Notes under the pieces: generated by a model
Database searches by the model: none
What the model saw: the letters and a program-made list of their open reading frames with translations, nothing else
What the model was told of the DNA's origin: nothing
Translations under genes and position numbers: made by a program
DNA from: Ewingella sp049889095
GTDB lineage: Bacteria; Pseudomonadota; Gammaproteobacteria; Enterobacterales; Enterobacteriaceae
Direction: 5' to 3' (one strand)
NCBI GenBank assembly: GCA_049889095.1
Contig: JBLJFK010000011.1
DNA: 64,000 nucleotides
In this document: positions 26,780-35,542 of the stretch, in pieces
Layout: each line of letters opens with the position of its first letter
Position numbering within the stretch: position 1 is the first letter of the stretch

Positions 26780-26806
26780 CTAACGGCATTTTTCTGCGTT
26801 TCTTTA
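26780..26806 (-). promoter_or_regulatory. Sigma-28 (FliA) promoter of the chemoreceptor gene
   Basis: On the minus strand TAAA (26803-26806), exactly 15 bp, then GCCGTTAG (26780-26787) fits the flagellar sigma-28 consensus TAAA-N15-GCCGATAA at 10 of 12 positions, about 46 bp before the ATG. It ties expression to flagellar class 3 genes. The rest of the gap to yieE (26807-27056) is AT-rich with no gene seen. Confidence 0.7.
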
Positions 26807-27056
26807 TGCCCCTGTAGTAGATATATCTTGTTGCCTGGGGATCAAACCCACGAGTGAAAGAGGGCTCAGCATGTGATTATTCTCAACAAAAATATGAGGA
26901 TGTGAATTGGCTCACCTTTTTATGCTCATAACGTTTTTTTTAAGCCGGTAAACAGCATTTTTTGCCAGCTTTTAAGCTGTTCTTAATGATTTCTCTTAAT
27001 GTTATTCTCACAGCCCTGAGAGAAAATAAGCCGAACCATTAATCATGGAGTGAACA

Positions 27057-27782
27057 ATGGCGTGCCACTTTGCTAAATGGGTAACTGCGGATCCTGAGAC
27101 GGATACTCACCGCCTTCCCGCCGACGTAATATTATCCGCAAGAACTCTTTCTGAAAAACAGCGCAAGCGCTTTCTGACGGGTCGCGTTCTGCTGGCAGAA
27201 ATGATGTTTTATCTTTACGGCATCACTGAGCTACCCACTATCATTATTTTGCCGAGCGGCCGCCCGAGTTTTGAATCGCCCAACCTGCCGGATTTCAGCC
27301 TGGCCTTCGCAGGCAGCACAGCAGGCGTCATGCTCAGCAGTGAAGGTAAGGTTGGGTTGGATCTGGAGATCATCCATGCCCGCAGCGCGCTGATTAATCC
27401 GCAACAGCAGGCACAGCTGTCAACCGTTGAACAAACGTGGATCACCCAGCAAAGCGATCCGGTGGAGTCGGCTCTTCAGCTTTGGTGTATTCGCCAAAGT
27501 ATGCTGAAATTATCCGGCCTGACTGAGTATGGCGAAAAGAACCTGAGCCTGAACCCGGCATCGGGCCGCCTGCGCTCCGTCCTCACGCCCGAAGCGCAGG
27601 TGATGAGTGATATCGATGGTTCCCTGACTTGGGCATGCGCGCATACTCCCACTATCATGCGGCTGCTGTGCTGGCGCTATGACCCGAACAACGGTTTCAC
27701 TCGCACACAAACATTGTCACCGCAACAGCAGCCTGATTCGCCTCATTTTATGAGATTCACCAGTCTGCCTCCGGCGAAATAA
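27057..27782 (+). CDS. yieE: YieE, degenerate phosphopantetheinyl-transferase-like protein
   Basis: A 241-residue protein homologous to E. coli YieE, placed as there next to chrR-adeP-yieH. The phosphopantetheinyl transferase fold is recognisable: RKRFLTGRVLLAEMM, LPSGRPSF (usual GKP motif), and GLDLE (the metal-binding GxD). The second catalytic motif, usually WxxKESxxK, reads WCIRQSMLKLSG here: the Lys-Glu pair is Arg-Gln, so the Glu that binds Mg is missing. E. coli YieE is also degenerate at this site. It may be inactive as a transferase or do something else. Supported by AUGGAGUGAAC just before the ATG. Confidence 0.85.
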   Translation: MACHFAKWVTADPETDTHRLPADVILSARTLSEKQRKRFLTGRVLLAEMMFYLYGITELPTIIILPSGRPSFESPNLPDFSLAFAGSTAGVMLSSEGKVGLDLEIIHARSALINPQQQAQLSTVEQTWITQQSDPVESALQLWCIRQSMLKLSGLTEYGEKNLSLNPASGRLRSVLTPEAQVMSDIDGSLTWACAHTPTIMRLLCWRYDPNNGFTRTQTLSPQQQPDSPHFMRFTSLPPAK

Positions 27783-27880
27783 CCTTTCTGCCAGTGTGCC
27801 CTGAACTATTCCGTTCATCCCACTCCGGGCCAGATTAATACAAACCTCATTTCAGTACTCATCCATCACAGGAGTAGCCA

Positions 27881-28453
27881 ATGTCAACTAAACCACTCAA
27901 GTTTGTCACACTGCTAGGGAGCCTGCGTAAAGGCTCTTACAACGCGATGATCGCGCGTACCCTGCCTAAACTTGCCCCCGAAGGCGTGAGCATTGAAGCC
28001 CTGCCATCGATTGGAAGCCTGCCGTTATACGATGCGGATATTCAACAGGAAGAGGGTTTCCCGGCTGATATCGAAGCAATTGCTGAACAAATACGCCAGG
28101 CCGATGGCGTGATTATCGTCACCCCGGAATATAACTACTCAGTCCCTGGTGGTCTGAAAAATGCCATCGACTGGATATCTCGCTTGCCTGGTCAGCCATT
28201 GGCGGGCAAACCAGTGCTAATCCAGACCAGTTCAATGGGACCCATTGGCGGCGCGCGCTGTCAATATCATCTGCGCCAAATTTTGGTATTTCTCGATGCA
28301 ATGGTCATGAACCGTCCTGAATTTATGGGCGGCGTGATTCAGAACAAAGTAGATGAGCAGACTGGAGAAGTCATCGAACAGGGCACGCTCGACTTCCTGA
28401 GCGGTCAACTGACCGCGTTCGCTGACTATACCCGCCGAGTGGCACTCAAATAA
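27881..28453 (+). CDS. chrR: NADPH-dependent FMN reductase (quinone/chromate reductase ChrR)
   Basis: A 190-residue flavodoxin-like reductase (E. coli ChrR/YieF 188) that reduces quinones by two electrons and, in vitro, chromate. It helps limit oxidative stress. The FMN phosphate loop is GSLRKGSYN (residues 13-21), and TPEYNYSVPGGLKNAIDW (about 82-99) is the second FMN contact and tetramer motif. An AGGAG lies 7 nt before the ATG. It is 98 bp downstream of yieE in the same direction and ends at a shared terminator. Confidence 0.95.
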   Translation: MSTKPLKFVTLLGSLRKGSYNAMIARTLPKLAPEGVSIEALPSIGSLPLYDADIQQEEGFPADIEAIAEQIRQADGVIIVTPEYNYSVPGGLKNAIDWISRLPGQPLAGKPVLIQTSSMGPIGGARCQYHLRQILVFLDAMVMNRPEFMGGVIQNKVDEQTGEVIEQGTLDFLSGQLTAFADYTRRVALK

Positions 28454-28470
28454 CGCCACCGCACAGATAA

Positions 28471-28499
28471 AAAAAACCGCAGATTTTGCGGTTTTTTTT
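28471..28499. terminator. Bidirectional terminator between chrR and adeP
   Basis: The stem AAAAAACCGCA / TGCGGTTTTTT has A and T runs on either side, so it can terminate both convergent genes. Confidence 0.88.
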
Positions 28500-28518
28500 A
28501 GGCCATCAGTCGAAGAAA

Positions 28519-29856
28519 TTAGTGGCTATCGACAAACGCAATTTTCAGCACGAACAACAGCGCAACCACCACCACACAAGGGCTGATTTCTCTCCAGCGA
28601 CCGGTACCGAGTTTCATCACCACGTAGGAGATAAAGCCCAGCGCGATACCTTCGGTGATCGAGAAGCTAAACGGCATCATCACAGCAGTGACGAACGCAG
28701 GAACAGCTTCGGTTAGATCATCCCAGGTTACACGGGCCAGGCTTGAGGTCATCAGTACCCCGACGTAGATCAGCGCACCGGCAGCTGCGTATGCGGGCAC
28801 CATACCGGCCAGCGGGGAGATGAAGATCACCAGCAGGAACAGAATGCCGGTCACCACCGCAGTGAGTCCGGTGCGGCCACCGACGGAAACACCGGAAGAG
28901 CTCTCGATATAGGCCGTTACCGAGGAAGTACCGACAAACGCACCGGCAACTGATGCGATACTGTCAACGTACAACGCCTGTTTCATCTGCGGGAACTTGC
29001 CGTGGGCATCCGTCAGCCCGGCTTTGTCGGTCACGCCGATCAGCGTACCGGAGGAGTCAAACAGGTTGACCAGCATGAAGGAGAAAATCACGCCCGCCAG
29101 ACCAATATTTAACGCCCCTTTAATATCAACCTGTCCAACGACTGACATCACACTTGGCGGCATCGAGAAAGTGCCGTTGTAATGCACGTCACCTATCGCC
29201 AGCCCGATCACCGTGGTCACCACGATAGACACCAGGACCGCAGCGTGAATGTTACGCGACGCCAGTACGGCAATGATGAAGAAGCCCAGCGCGCCGAGCA
29301 GAACATTATGCGACGTTAAATTACCAATAGTGACGATGGTGTCAGGGTTCGCCACAATGATGCCGGCATTTTTCAACCCCATCATGCCGATAAACAGACC
29401 GATACCGGCGGTGATCCCAATCCTCAGGCTTGCCGGGATGTTAGCTATCATCCAGTAGCGGATGCGGAAAATTGTCAGTAAAAGGAAACCGATTGCGCCC
29501 CAGAAAATAGCACCCATACCGATTTGCCATGAAATACCCATCGCACCCACCACCACAAACGCGAAGAAGGCATTCAGGCCCATCGCCGGTGCCAGTGCGA
29601 CCGGCAGATTAGCAATCAGTCCCATCAGGATGCTGCCAAAGGCGGCAATCAGGCAGGTAGTCACAAAAACGGCCGACTTATCCATGCCCGCTACCCCAAG
29701 GATCTGCGGATTCACGAACACGATGTAGACCATAGTCAGGAACGTGGTCAGCCCGGCGATAGTTTCAGTGCGAACGGTAGTGCCGTGTTGCGTCAGTTTA
29801 AATAGACGCTCGAACAGGCCCTGTCCGCTGGAGACATTGCTGTGTGGTTGGTTCAT
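28519..29856 (-). CDS. adeP: Adenine permease AdeP
   Basis: A 445-residue NCS2/AzgA-family purine:proton symporter of the inner membrane, the same length as E. coli AdeP (YieG/PurP). About 12-14 hydrophobic segments are visible, with the family motifs GLTTFLTMVYIVFVNPQIL (TM1), ALAPAMGLNAFFAF (TM3, substrate site), GITAGIGLFIGMMGLKNAGI and GTSSVTAYIESSSGVSVGGRTGL. It takes up adenine with high affinity. It is divergent from yieH, with a symmetric site in the 173-bp intergenic region. Confidence 0.95.
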   Translation of the reverse strand: MNQPHSNVSSGQGLFERLFKLTQHGTTVRTETIAGLTTFLTMVYIVFVNPQILGVAGMDKSAVFVTTCLIAAFGSILMGLIANLPVALAPAMGLNAFFAFVVVGAMGISWQIGMGAIFWGAIGFLLLTIFRIRYWMIANIPASLRIGITAGIGLFIGMMGLKNAGIIVANPDTIVTIGNLTSHNVLLGALGFFIIAVLASRNIHAAVLVSIVVTTVIGLAIGDVHYNGTFSMPPSVMSVVGQVDIKGALNIGLAGVIFSFMLVNLFDSSGTLIGVTDKAGLTDAHGKFPQMKQALYVDSIASVAGAFVGTSSVTAYIESSSGVSVGGRTGLTAVVTGILFLLVIFISPLAGMVPAYAAAGALIYVGVLMTSSLARVTWDDLTEAVPAFVTAVMMPFSFSITEGIALGFISYVVMKLGTGRWREISPCVVVVALLFVLKIAFVDSH

Positions 29857-29903
29857 TAGTGAGTTCCGAAAAAGGGAAATAACGGTCGAAGGCTATCCTA
29901 TAC

Positions 29904-29921
29904 CAAAAAGTACACTTTTTG
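29904..29921. promoter_or_regulatory. 18-bp inverted repeat between adeP and yieH
   Basis: CAAAAAGT-AC-ACTTTTTG has perfect 8-bp arms, 48 bp upstream of adeP. It may be an operator for the adeP promoter or a small hairpin in the leader. It does not match the PurR box. Confidence 0.35.
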
Positions 29922-30029
29922 ACGTGGGTCACGCTCTTTTTTATGGCAATTAAAGCCCATGTTTTGATCGTCGTGGGGTAAAGTTGAGGTGAGCTGGCCC
30001 AATTTACTCAATCTCACTACGGAGGAACT

Positions 30030-30695
30030 ATGCCCCGGATCGAATGTGTCCTTTTTGACTGCGACGGTACTCTGGTCGACAGCGAATTGCTGTGTTGTGA
30101 AGCCTATGTAGAAATGTTCGCACACTTCGGCGTCACGGTCTCTTTTGATGAGATGTACAAAACCTATAAGGGCGTCAAACTTTACGAGATCATCGCCATT
30201 ATCAATAAAGAACACGGGCTGGAAGTCGCCAAAGAGGAGATGGAGGTCGTGTTCCGTCAGCATGTCGCACGACTCTTCGACAGCAAATTAGAACCGATAC
30301 ACGGTGCACACGAACTGCTGGAACAAATCACTATCCCGATGTGCGTAGTCTCCAATGGCCCCGTAAGCAAAATGCAGCAGTCGCTCGGGAAAACCGGTCT
30401 GCTGCACTTTATGGGTAATAACCTATTCAGTGGCTACGATTTGCAGCGCTGGAAGCCAGACCCGGCGGTACTGTATAAAGCAGCAGAAGTGATGCAGGTT
30501 AATATCGATCGCTGCATTCTGGTAGAGGATTCCGCCGCAGGCGCACAGGCGGGTATCGCCGCCGGGATCCCGGTGTTTTACTACTGCGCGGATCCGCATA
30601 ATCAGTCGATTGACCATCCGTTAGTCACCGTGTTCTATGATATGCAGGAACTGCCCGAACTGTGGCGTGAGAAGGGTTACCAGATCACCCGATAA
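30030..30695 (+). CDS. yieH: 6-phosphogluconate phosphatase YieH (HAD family)
   Basis: A 221-residue HAD phosphatase of the beta-phosphoglucomutase-like group (E. coli YieH 221). E. coli YieH acts on 6-phosphogluconate and some purine nucleotides. Motif I is FDCDGTLVDSE (nucleophile Asp10, acid/base Asp12), followed by a C1 helical cap; motif II is VVSNGP, motif III is in RWKPDP (Lys) and motif IV is VEDSAAGAQAG. A Shine-Dalgarno GGAGG precedes the ATG. Divergent from adeP and convergent with phoU. Confidence 0.95.
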   Translation: MPRIECVLFDCDGTLVDSELLCCEAYVEMFAHFGVTVSFDEMYKTYKGVKLYEIIAIINKEHGLEVAKEEMEVVFRQHVARLFDSKLEPIHGAHELLEQITIPMCVVSNGPVSKMQQSLGKTGLLHFMGNNLFSGYDLQRWKPDPAVLYKAAEVMQVNIDRCILVEDSAAGAQAGIAAGIPVFYYCADPHNQSIDHPLVTVFYDMQELPELWREKGYQITR

Positions 30696-30699
30696 GCGC

Positions 30700-30737
30700 A
30701 AAAGCAAAAGGCCTCATCCGAGGCCTTTTGCTTTTTT
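30700..30737. terminator. Bidirectional terminator between yieH and phoU
   Basis: A perfect 16-bp stem (AAAAGCAAAAGGCCTC / GAGGCCTTTTGCTTTT) with loop ATCC and T tails on both strands ends the convergent yieH and pst-phoU transcripts. Confidence 0.92.
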
Positions 30738-30753
30738 AACGCGAACAAAAAAT

Positions 30754-31485
30754 TTACTCTTTTTTGCCGGTTTTATTTTCAGTCAGTAATTTGTCCAGCG
30801 CATCGCCGCCGACGTGGCGGAAATCCTGGCCTTTGACGAAATAGAAGATAAATTCACAAATATTTTGGCAACGGTCACCGATGCGCTCAATCGAACGCGC
30901 GCAGAACAGCGCGGTAAGCACGCTTGGGATGGTACGCGGATCTTCCATCATGTAGGTCATCAACTGACGCACGATGCCTTCATATTCCTGATCAACTTTC
31001 TTATCTTCACGGTAAATACGCACCGCTTCGTCGAGATCCATGCGCGCAAAGGCATCAAGCACGTCATGCAACATCTGCACGGTGTGGCGCCCCAGAGACT
31101 CAAGGCTGACCAGCAGAGGCTGATGCAAATGCGAGAATTTTTCCAGCGCCGTGCGGCAGATTTTGTCCGCTACATCGCCGATGCGTTCCAGCTCAGAAAT
31201 GGTTTTGATGATCGCCATAACTAAACGTAAATCACTGGCGGTGGGCTGACGCTTGGCAATAATACGCACACAGGCTTCGTCAATCGCCACTTCCATCATG
31301 TTCACTTTGTCATCGCCTTTGATGACCTGCTGTGCCAGCTCAGGGTCCTGATTGTGCATCGCGGTGATCGCATCAGTCAGTTGCTGTTCCACCAGCCCAC
31401 CCATCGCCAAAACCTGGGTCCGGATGTGCTCAAGCTCTGCATTGAACTGGCCGGAAATATGTTTGTTTAAGTTCAGGTTATCCAT
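30754..31485 (-). CDS. phoU: Phosphate signalling protein PhoU
   Basis: A 243-residue all-helical protein (E. coli 241) made of two three-helix PhoU domains with the metal-binding E/D-x-x-x-D patterns (SELERIGDVADKI and ARSIERIGDRCQNI). It links the PstSCAB transporter to the PhoR sensor kinase and keeps the Pho regulon off when phosphate is plentiful. Last gene of pstSCAB-phoU, 10 bp after pstB. Confidence 0.97.
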   Translation of the reverse strand: MDNLNLNKHISGQFNAELEHIRTQVLAMGGLVEQQLTDAITAMHNQDPELAQQVIKGDDKVNMMEVAIDEACVRIIAKRQPTASDLRLVMAIIKTISELERIGDVADKICRTALEKFSHLHQPLLVSLESLGRHTVQMLHDVLDAFARMDLDEAVRIYREDKKVDQEYEGIVRQLMTYMMEDPRTIPSVLTALFCARSIERIGDRCQNICEFIFYFVKGQDFRHVGGDALDKLLTENKTGKKE

Positions 31486-31495
31486 TTTTCTTACC

Positions 31496-32263
31496 TCAAC
31501 CGTAGCGGCCAGTGATGTAATCTTCCGTCTGCTTACGGGCAGGAGAAGTAAAGAGGGAGTCGGTATCGCTGTATTCGATCAGTTCGCCCAAATACATAAA
31601 CGCCGTACGATCAGAACAACGCGCCGCCTGCTGCATGTTGTGGGTAACAATAACCACGGTGTAGTCAGACTTCAGCTCGGTGATCAACTCTTCAATACGG
31701 CCGGTAGAAATCGGGTCCAGCGCCGAGCAAGGTTCGTCAAGCAGCAGCACTTCTGGGCGGATAGCAATACCGCGCGCAATACACAGACGCTGTTGTTGAC
31801 CACCAGACAGGCTGTAGCCACTCTGGTGCAATTTATCTTTGGACTCATTCCACAGTGCCGCTTTGGTCAACGCCCACTGTACTCGCTCATCCATGTCGGT
31901 ACGTGACAGCTTCTCGAACAAACGCACGCCGAACGCAATGTTGTCGTAAATCGACATAGGGAAAGGCGTGGGTTTCTGAAACACCATGCCGACCTTAGCG
32001 CGCAGCAGCGCGATGTCCTGCTTATCGACCAGAATATTATCGCCATCAAGCAAGATCTCGCCTTCAGCACGCTGATCGGGATAAAGCTGATACATTTTGT
32101 TTAGCGTGCGCAGCAGCGTCGATTTACCGCAGCCCGACGGGCCGATAAAAGCCGTGACTTCGTTTTTTGCGATATCCAGGGAAATATTTTTCAGCGCGTG
32201 GAATTTGCCGTAATAAAAGTTCAGGTCGCGAACCTGGATTTTGCTGTTGGATGCGTCAGTCAT
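31496..32263 (-). CDS. pstB: Phosphate ABC transporter ATP-binding protein PstB
   Basis: A 255-residue ATPase of the high-affinity phosphate importer. Walker A GPSGCGKST is at residues 41-49, the Q-loop is in MVFQKPTPFP, the signature is SLSGGQQQR, Walker B is VLLLDEPCSALDP and the switch His is in VTHNMQQAAR. The start MTDASNSKIQV fits the E. coli protein (257). It lies between pstA and phoU; a 107-bp gap before it holds a perfect palindrome. Confidence 0.97.
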   Translation of the reverse strand: MTDASNSKIQVRDLNFYYGKFHALKNISLDIAKNEVTAFIGPSGCGKSTLLRTLNKMYQLYPDQRAEGEILLDGDNILVDKQDIALLRAKVGMVFQKPTPFPMSIYDNIAFGVRLFEKLSRTDMDERVQWALTKAALWNESKDKLHQSGYSLSGGQQQRLCIARGIAIRPEVLLLDEPCSALDPISTGRIEELITELKSDYTVVIVTHNMQQAARCSDRTAFMYLGELIEYSDTDSLFTSPARKQTEDYITGRYG

Positions 32264-32290
32264 TCAATACATCTCTCTTTTATCTTTCGC

Positions 32291-32308
32291 GCGCCGCAGC
32301 TGCGGCGC
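32291..32308. repeat. Perfect 18-bp palindrome between pstA and pstB
   Basis: GCGCCGCAGCTGCGGCGC is fully self-complementary and GC-rich, in the 107-bp gap between pstA and pstB. In the mRNA it could form a hairpin that slows decay or tunes PstB output relative to PstA. Confidence 0.6.
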
Positions 32309-32370
32309 CGGGTAACGGTGATGGCGGCCAAAGCCACCTTCAATTAATGTTTACTGTTTTCAGTCAGGAT

Positions 32371-33258
32371 TTACTGTTTCTTCTGGGCGAAAATCACACG
32401 CGCCAAAATATTCAGCACCAGTACACAGGCGGTGATAAGCAGTACACCCGCCCACGCCAGCTGCTGCCACTCACCGAACGGACTCATTGCAAATTTGAAG
32501 ATGGTCACAGGCAGGTTGGCAATCGGCTGCATCATGTCGGTGCTCCAGAACTGGTTGGAGAGCGACGTAAACAGCAGCGGTGCGGTTTCACCGGCAATGC
32601 GGGCAATCGCCAGCAGGATGCCCGTCATGATGCCGGAAACCGACGCTTTCAGCGTAATCGCCGAAATCATCTTCCACTTCGGCGTTCCCAGTGCGTACGC
32701 CGCTTCGCGCAGGCTGTCAGGCACCAATTTGAGCATGTTTTCCGTAGTACGGATAACAATAGGAATTTGCAGCAGCGCCAGCGCCAGCACACCGGCCCAA
32801 CCGGAGAAGTGCCCCATTTTCGCCACCATAATGGTGTAAACAAACAGGCCAACAACAATCGACGGTGCGGAAAGCAGAATGTCATTGATGAAGCGGACCG
32901 CTTCGGCAAACCAGGATTTACGGCCATATTCTGCCAGATACACACCCGCCAGAACGCCGAGCGGAGTACCAATCACCGTAGACCATAAAATCAATAAACC
33001 GCTGCCCGCAATAGCGTTCGCCAACCCGCCGCCTGCGGTATTCGGTGGCGGTGTGTTTTCGGTAAAAAGCGCCAGCGACATGCCATCGACGCCTTTCACT
33101 ACCGTGGTAAACAGGATCCATACCAGCCAGAACAAGCCAAAAGCCATGGTTGCCATCGACAGTAGCAGCGCCAGACGGTTTTTCTGACGGCGCCAGGCCT
33201 GACGTTTGCGGCGAGACTCTAAAAGAGCCTGGTTACTTTGCATTTCCATCGTCGTCAT
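32371..33258 (-). CDS. pstA: Phosphate ABC transporter permease PstA
   Basis: A 295-residue inner-membrane permease (E. coli 296) with six predicted TM segments. The coupling-loop EAA motif is LREAAYALGTPKWKMI, which docks on PstB. The start MTTMEMQSNQALLESRRK aligns with the E. coli N-terminus. It begins at the base after the pstC stop, so the two are coupled. Confidence 0.96.
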   Translation of the reverse strand: MTTMEMQSNQALLESRRKRQAWRRQKNRLALLLSMATMAFGLFWLVWILFTTVVKGVDGMSLALFTENTPPPNTAGGGLANAIAGSGLLILWSTVIGTPLGVLAGVYLAEYGRKSWFAEAVRFINDILLSAPSIVVGLFVYTIMVAKMGHFSGWAGVLALALLQIPIVIRTTENMLKLVPDSLREAAYALGTPKWKMISAITLKASVSGIMTGILLAIARIAGETAPLLFTSLSNQFWSTDMMQPIANLPVTIFKFAMSPFGEWQQLAWAGVLLITACVLVLNILARVIFAQKKQ

Positions 33259-34215
33259 TTAGCGGCCCTCTTTCTTAGCAAGACGAAGGATCATCACTTT
33301 GGACAGGGCCAATACGATAAAGGTGATCACAAACAGGATAAGCCCCAGCTCCATCAGCGCAGCGGTATGAAGACCGGCTTCGGCTTCAGCGAATTCGTTG
33401 GCCAGCGCCGAAGTAATACTGTTGCCCGGCATATAGAGTGAGGCGCTGTCGAGCTGGTAGGTGTTACCGATGATAAAGGTCACCGCCATGGTTTCACCCA
33501 GTGCGCGACCAAGACCCAGCATAATGCCACCGATGACGCCATTTTTGGTGAACGGTAACACGATTCGCCAGATAACTTCCCACGTCGTACAACCGATGCC
33601 GTAAGCCGACTCTTTCATCATCACCGGCGTCTGCTCAAACACGTCACGCATGACGGAAGCAATATACGGGATGATCATGATGGCAAGGATCACGCCAGCA
33701 GCCAGAATACCGATACCAAAACCCGGACCGGCAAACAGCGCGCCGACAATCGGGATACCGGACAGCACATCACCGACTGGGGTCTGGAAATAGGTAGCAA
33801 ACAGCGGGGCAAAAACGAACAGACCCCACATGCCATAAACGATGCTGGGAATAGCCGCCAACAGTTCAATGGCAATACCCAACGGGCGACGCAGCCAGTT
33901 TGGCGCCAGTTCAGTCAGGAACAGTGCGATACCAAAGCTGACAGGTACTGCAATCAGCAAGGCGATAATCGAGGTGACGACCGTACCGTAAATAGGCACC
34001 AGCGCACCGAATTGCTCGTTCGGGGCGTCCCAGGTTTTGCTCCACAGAAAAGAAAAACCAAATTTTTCAATGCTGGGTAACGAAGCAATAAACAGCGAGA
34101 CGATAATACCGCCCAGTAGCAATAGCACAATCAGCGCAGCCAGCTTAACCACTGCGCCGAAAATGATGTCACCGTTTTTACTTGGTGCTTTGATAGACGG
34201 CTTGTATTCAGCCAT
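33259..34215 (-). CDS. pstC: Phosphate ABC transporter permease PstC
   Basis: A 318-residue inner-membrane permease (E. coli 319) that pairs with PstA to form the phosphate channel. TM1 is at AAVVKLAALIVLLLLGGIIV-like hydrophobic residues 20-43; the EAA coupling motif is MKESAYGIGCTTWEVI. A perfect hairpin lies in the gap upstream, after pstS. Confidence 0.96.
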   Translation of the reverse strand: MAEYKPSIKAPSKNGDIIFGAVVKLAALIVLLLLGGIIVSLFIASLPSIEKFGFSFLWSKTWDAPNEQFGALVPIYGTVVTSIIALLIAVPVSFGIALFLTELAPNWLRRPLGIAIELLAAIPSIVYGMWGLFVFAPLFATYFQTPVGDVLSGIPIVGALFAGPGFGIGILAAGVILAIMIIPYIASVMRDVFEQTPVMMKESAYGIGCTTWEVIWRIVLPFTKNGVIGGIMLGLGRALGETMAVTFIIGNTYQLDSASLYMPGNSITSALANEFAEAEAGLHTAALMELGLILFVITFIVLALSKVMILRLAKKEGR

Positions 34216-34241
34216 ACCACTCTCTTTTAATTCAGATTTAA

Positions 34242-34265
34242 TTCCCTCTCCGGGTGGAGAGGGAA
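34242..34265 (-). promoter_or_regulatory. Hairpin between pstS and pstC
   Basis: Perfect 10-bp arms (TTCCCTCTCC / GGAGAGGGAA) around a 4-nt loop, without a T tract. Such a stem can protect the upstream pstS message and lower pstC expression, as binding proteins are needed in excess (inference). Confidence 0.6.
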
Positions 34266-34309
34266 TGAAGCAGAAGACTTGTACTCTATATCAGACGGGA
34301 GGTCAGATC

Positions 34310-35350
34310 CTAGTAGAGTGCTTTGCCATTACTGTCTTTAATGTTGGTTTTCCAGGCTGCACGAATTTGTTCAACCACGGACTCAGGCAGTGCTGCGTAA
34401 TCCAGATCGGTCGTCAGCTTGTTGCCATTTTTGTAAGCCCAGTCGAAGAACTTCAGCACTTCAGTGCCTTTCGCTGCATCTTGCTGGTTTTTGTAAATCA
34501 GGATGAAGGTGGTGGAGCTGATTGGCCACGCGTTATCACCTTTCTGATTGGTCAGGTCCTGAGCGAAGGTTCTTTTCCAGTCAGCGCCTTTAGCCGCTGC
34601 GCTGAAGGATGCTTCAGTCGGGGCAATCGCTTTACCATCTGCATCAACCAGTTTGGTGTAAGCCAGGCTGTTTTGTTTAGCGTAAGCATATTCGACATAA
34701 CCAATTGAACCAGGCAGACGCTGTACAAATGCTGCAACGCCGTCATTACCTTTACCGCCCAGACCCGTTGGCCAGTTAACGGTTGAACCAGCACCGATTT
34801 TTTCTTTCCACTCAGGACTGACTTTAGCCAGGTAGCTGGTGAACACGAAAGAGGTGCCTGAACCATCAGCACGGCGCACAACCGCAATGTTGGTATCTGG
34901 CAGTTTCACGCCGGGGTTCAATTTAGCAATCGCCGCATCGTTCCACTTTTTAATTTTGCCGAGGTAGATATCACCCAACGTTGCGCCATCCAGCGTCAGC
35001 TGACCGGATTTGATACCCGGCAGATTTACAGCCAGTACCACGCCACCGATCACAGTAGGGAACTGGAACAGGCCGTTTTTATTCAGGTCTTCTTCTTTCA
35101 TTGGCGCATCAGATGCACCGAAGTCGACCGTTTTTGCGATGATCTGTTTTACGCCACCGGAAGAACCGATGCCCTGGTAGTTCACCTGGTTGCCGGTCGA
35201 CTTCTGGTAAGCATCAGCCCATTTGGCATAGACAGGAGCAGGGAAAGTACCGCCAGCGCCAGTCAAATTACTAGCAGCGAAAGCAGACATTGCTGTGAGG
35301 GAGAAAGTCGCTGCCACAATACCGGCGACGGTGTTACGCATCAATTTCAT
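34310..35350 (-). CDS. pstS: Periplasmic phosphate-binding protein PstS
   Basis: A 346-residue exported binding protein (E. coli 346). The signal peptide is residues 1-25 (cleavage after SAFA), then ASNLTGAGGTFPAPVYAKW. The phosphate-binding loops are visible: GAGGTFPAP, GSSGGVKQI, GASDAPM (Asp), and RRADGSGTSFVFTSYL. It delivers phosphate to PstC-PstA and is the first and most expressed gene of the operon. Two Pho boxes lie upstream. GGAGTGGAAC precedes the ATG. Confidence 0.98.
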   Translation of the reverse strand: MKLMRNTVAGIVAATFSLTAMSAFAASNLTGAGGTFPAPVYAKWADAYQKSTGNQVNYQGIGSSGGVKQIIAKTVDFGASDAPMKEEDLNKNGLFQFPTVIGGVVLAVNLPGIKSGQLTLDGATLGDIYLGKIKKWNDAAIAKLNPGVKLPDTNIAVVRRADGSGTSFVFTSYLAKVSPEWKEKIGAGSTVNWPTGLGGKGNDGVAAFVQRLPGSIGYVEYAYAKQNSLAYTKLVDADGKAIAPTEASFSAAAKGADWKRTFAQDLTNQKGDNAWPISSTTFILIYKNQQDAAKGTEVLKFFDWAYKNGNKLTTDLDYAALPESVVEQIRAAWKTNIKDSNGKALY

Positions 35351-35438
35351 GTTCCACTCCTAGTGGTTTCTTATTTGTTCGAGCAAAGATATTCGACCCA
35401 GGTCGAGATTTATAAAGTGTTTGGCACAGGAGGAAAAT

Positions 35439-35490
35439 AGGACAGTTAGGTGACAGTGAAATGTACTTTATATGACAGTTTTATGACAAA
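35439..35490 (-). promoter_or_regulatory. Two PhoB boxes upstream of pstS
   Basis: On the minus strand two 18-19 bp boxes built from CTGTCA-type direct repeats: TTGTCATAAAACTGTCATA (35471-35489) and ACTGTCACCTAACTGTCCT (35439-35457), 32 bp apart, about three helix turns. They are the binding sites for phosphorylated PhoB and replace the -35 element under phosphate starvation. Confidence 0.9.
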
Positions 35491-35542
35491 CGTCACAATT
35501 CAGGCAGGGCGGGCTTATTTATCTACACTATTTTGCCGGCTA

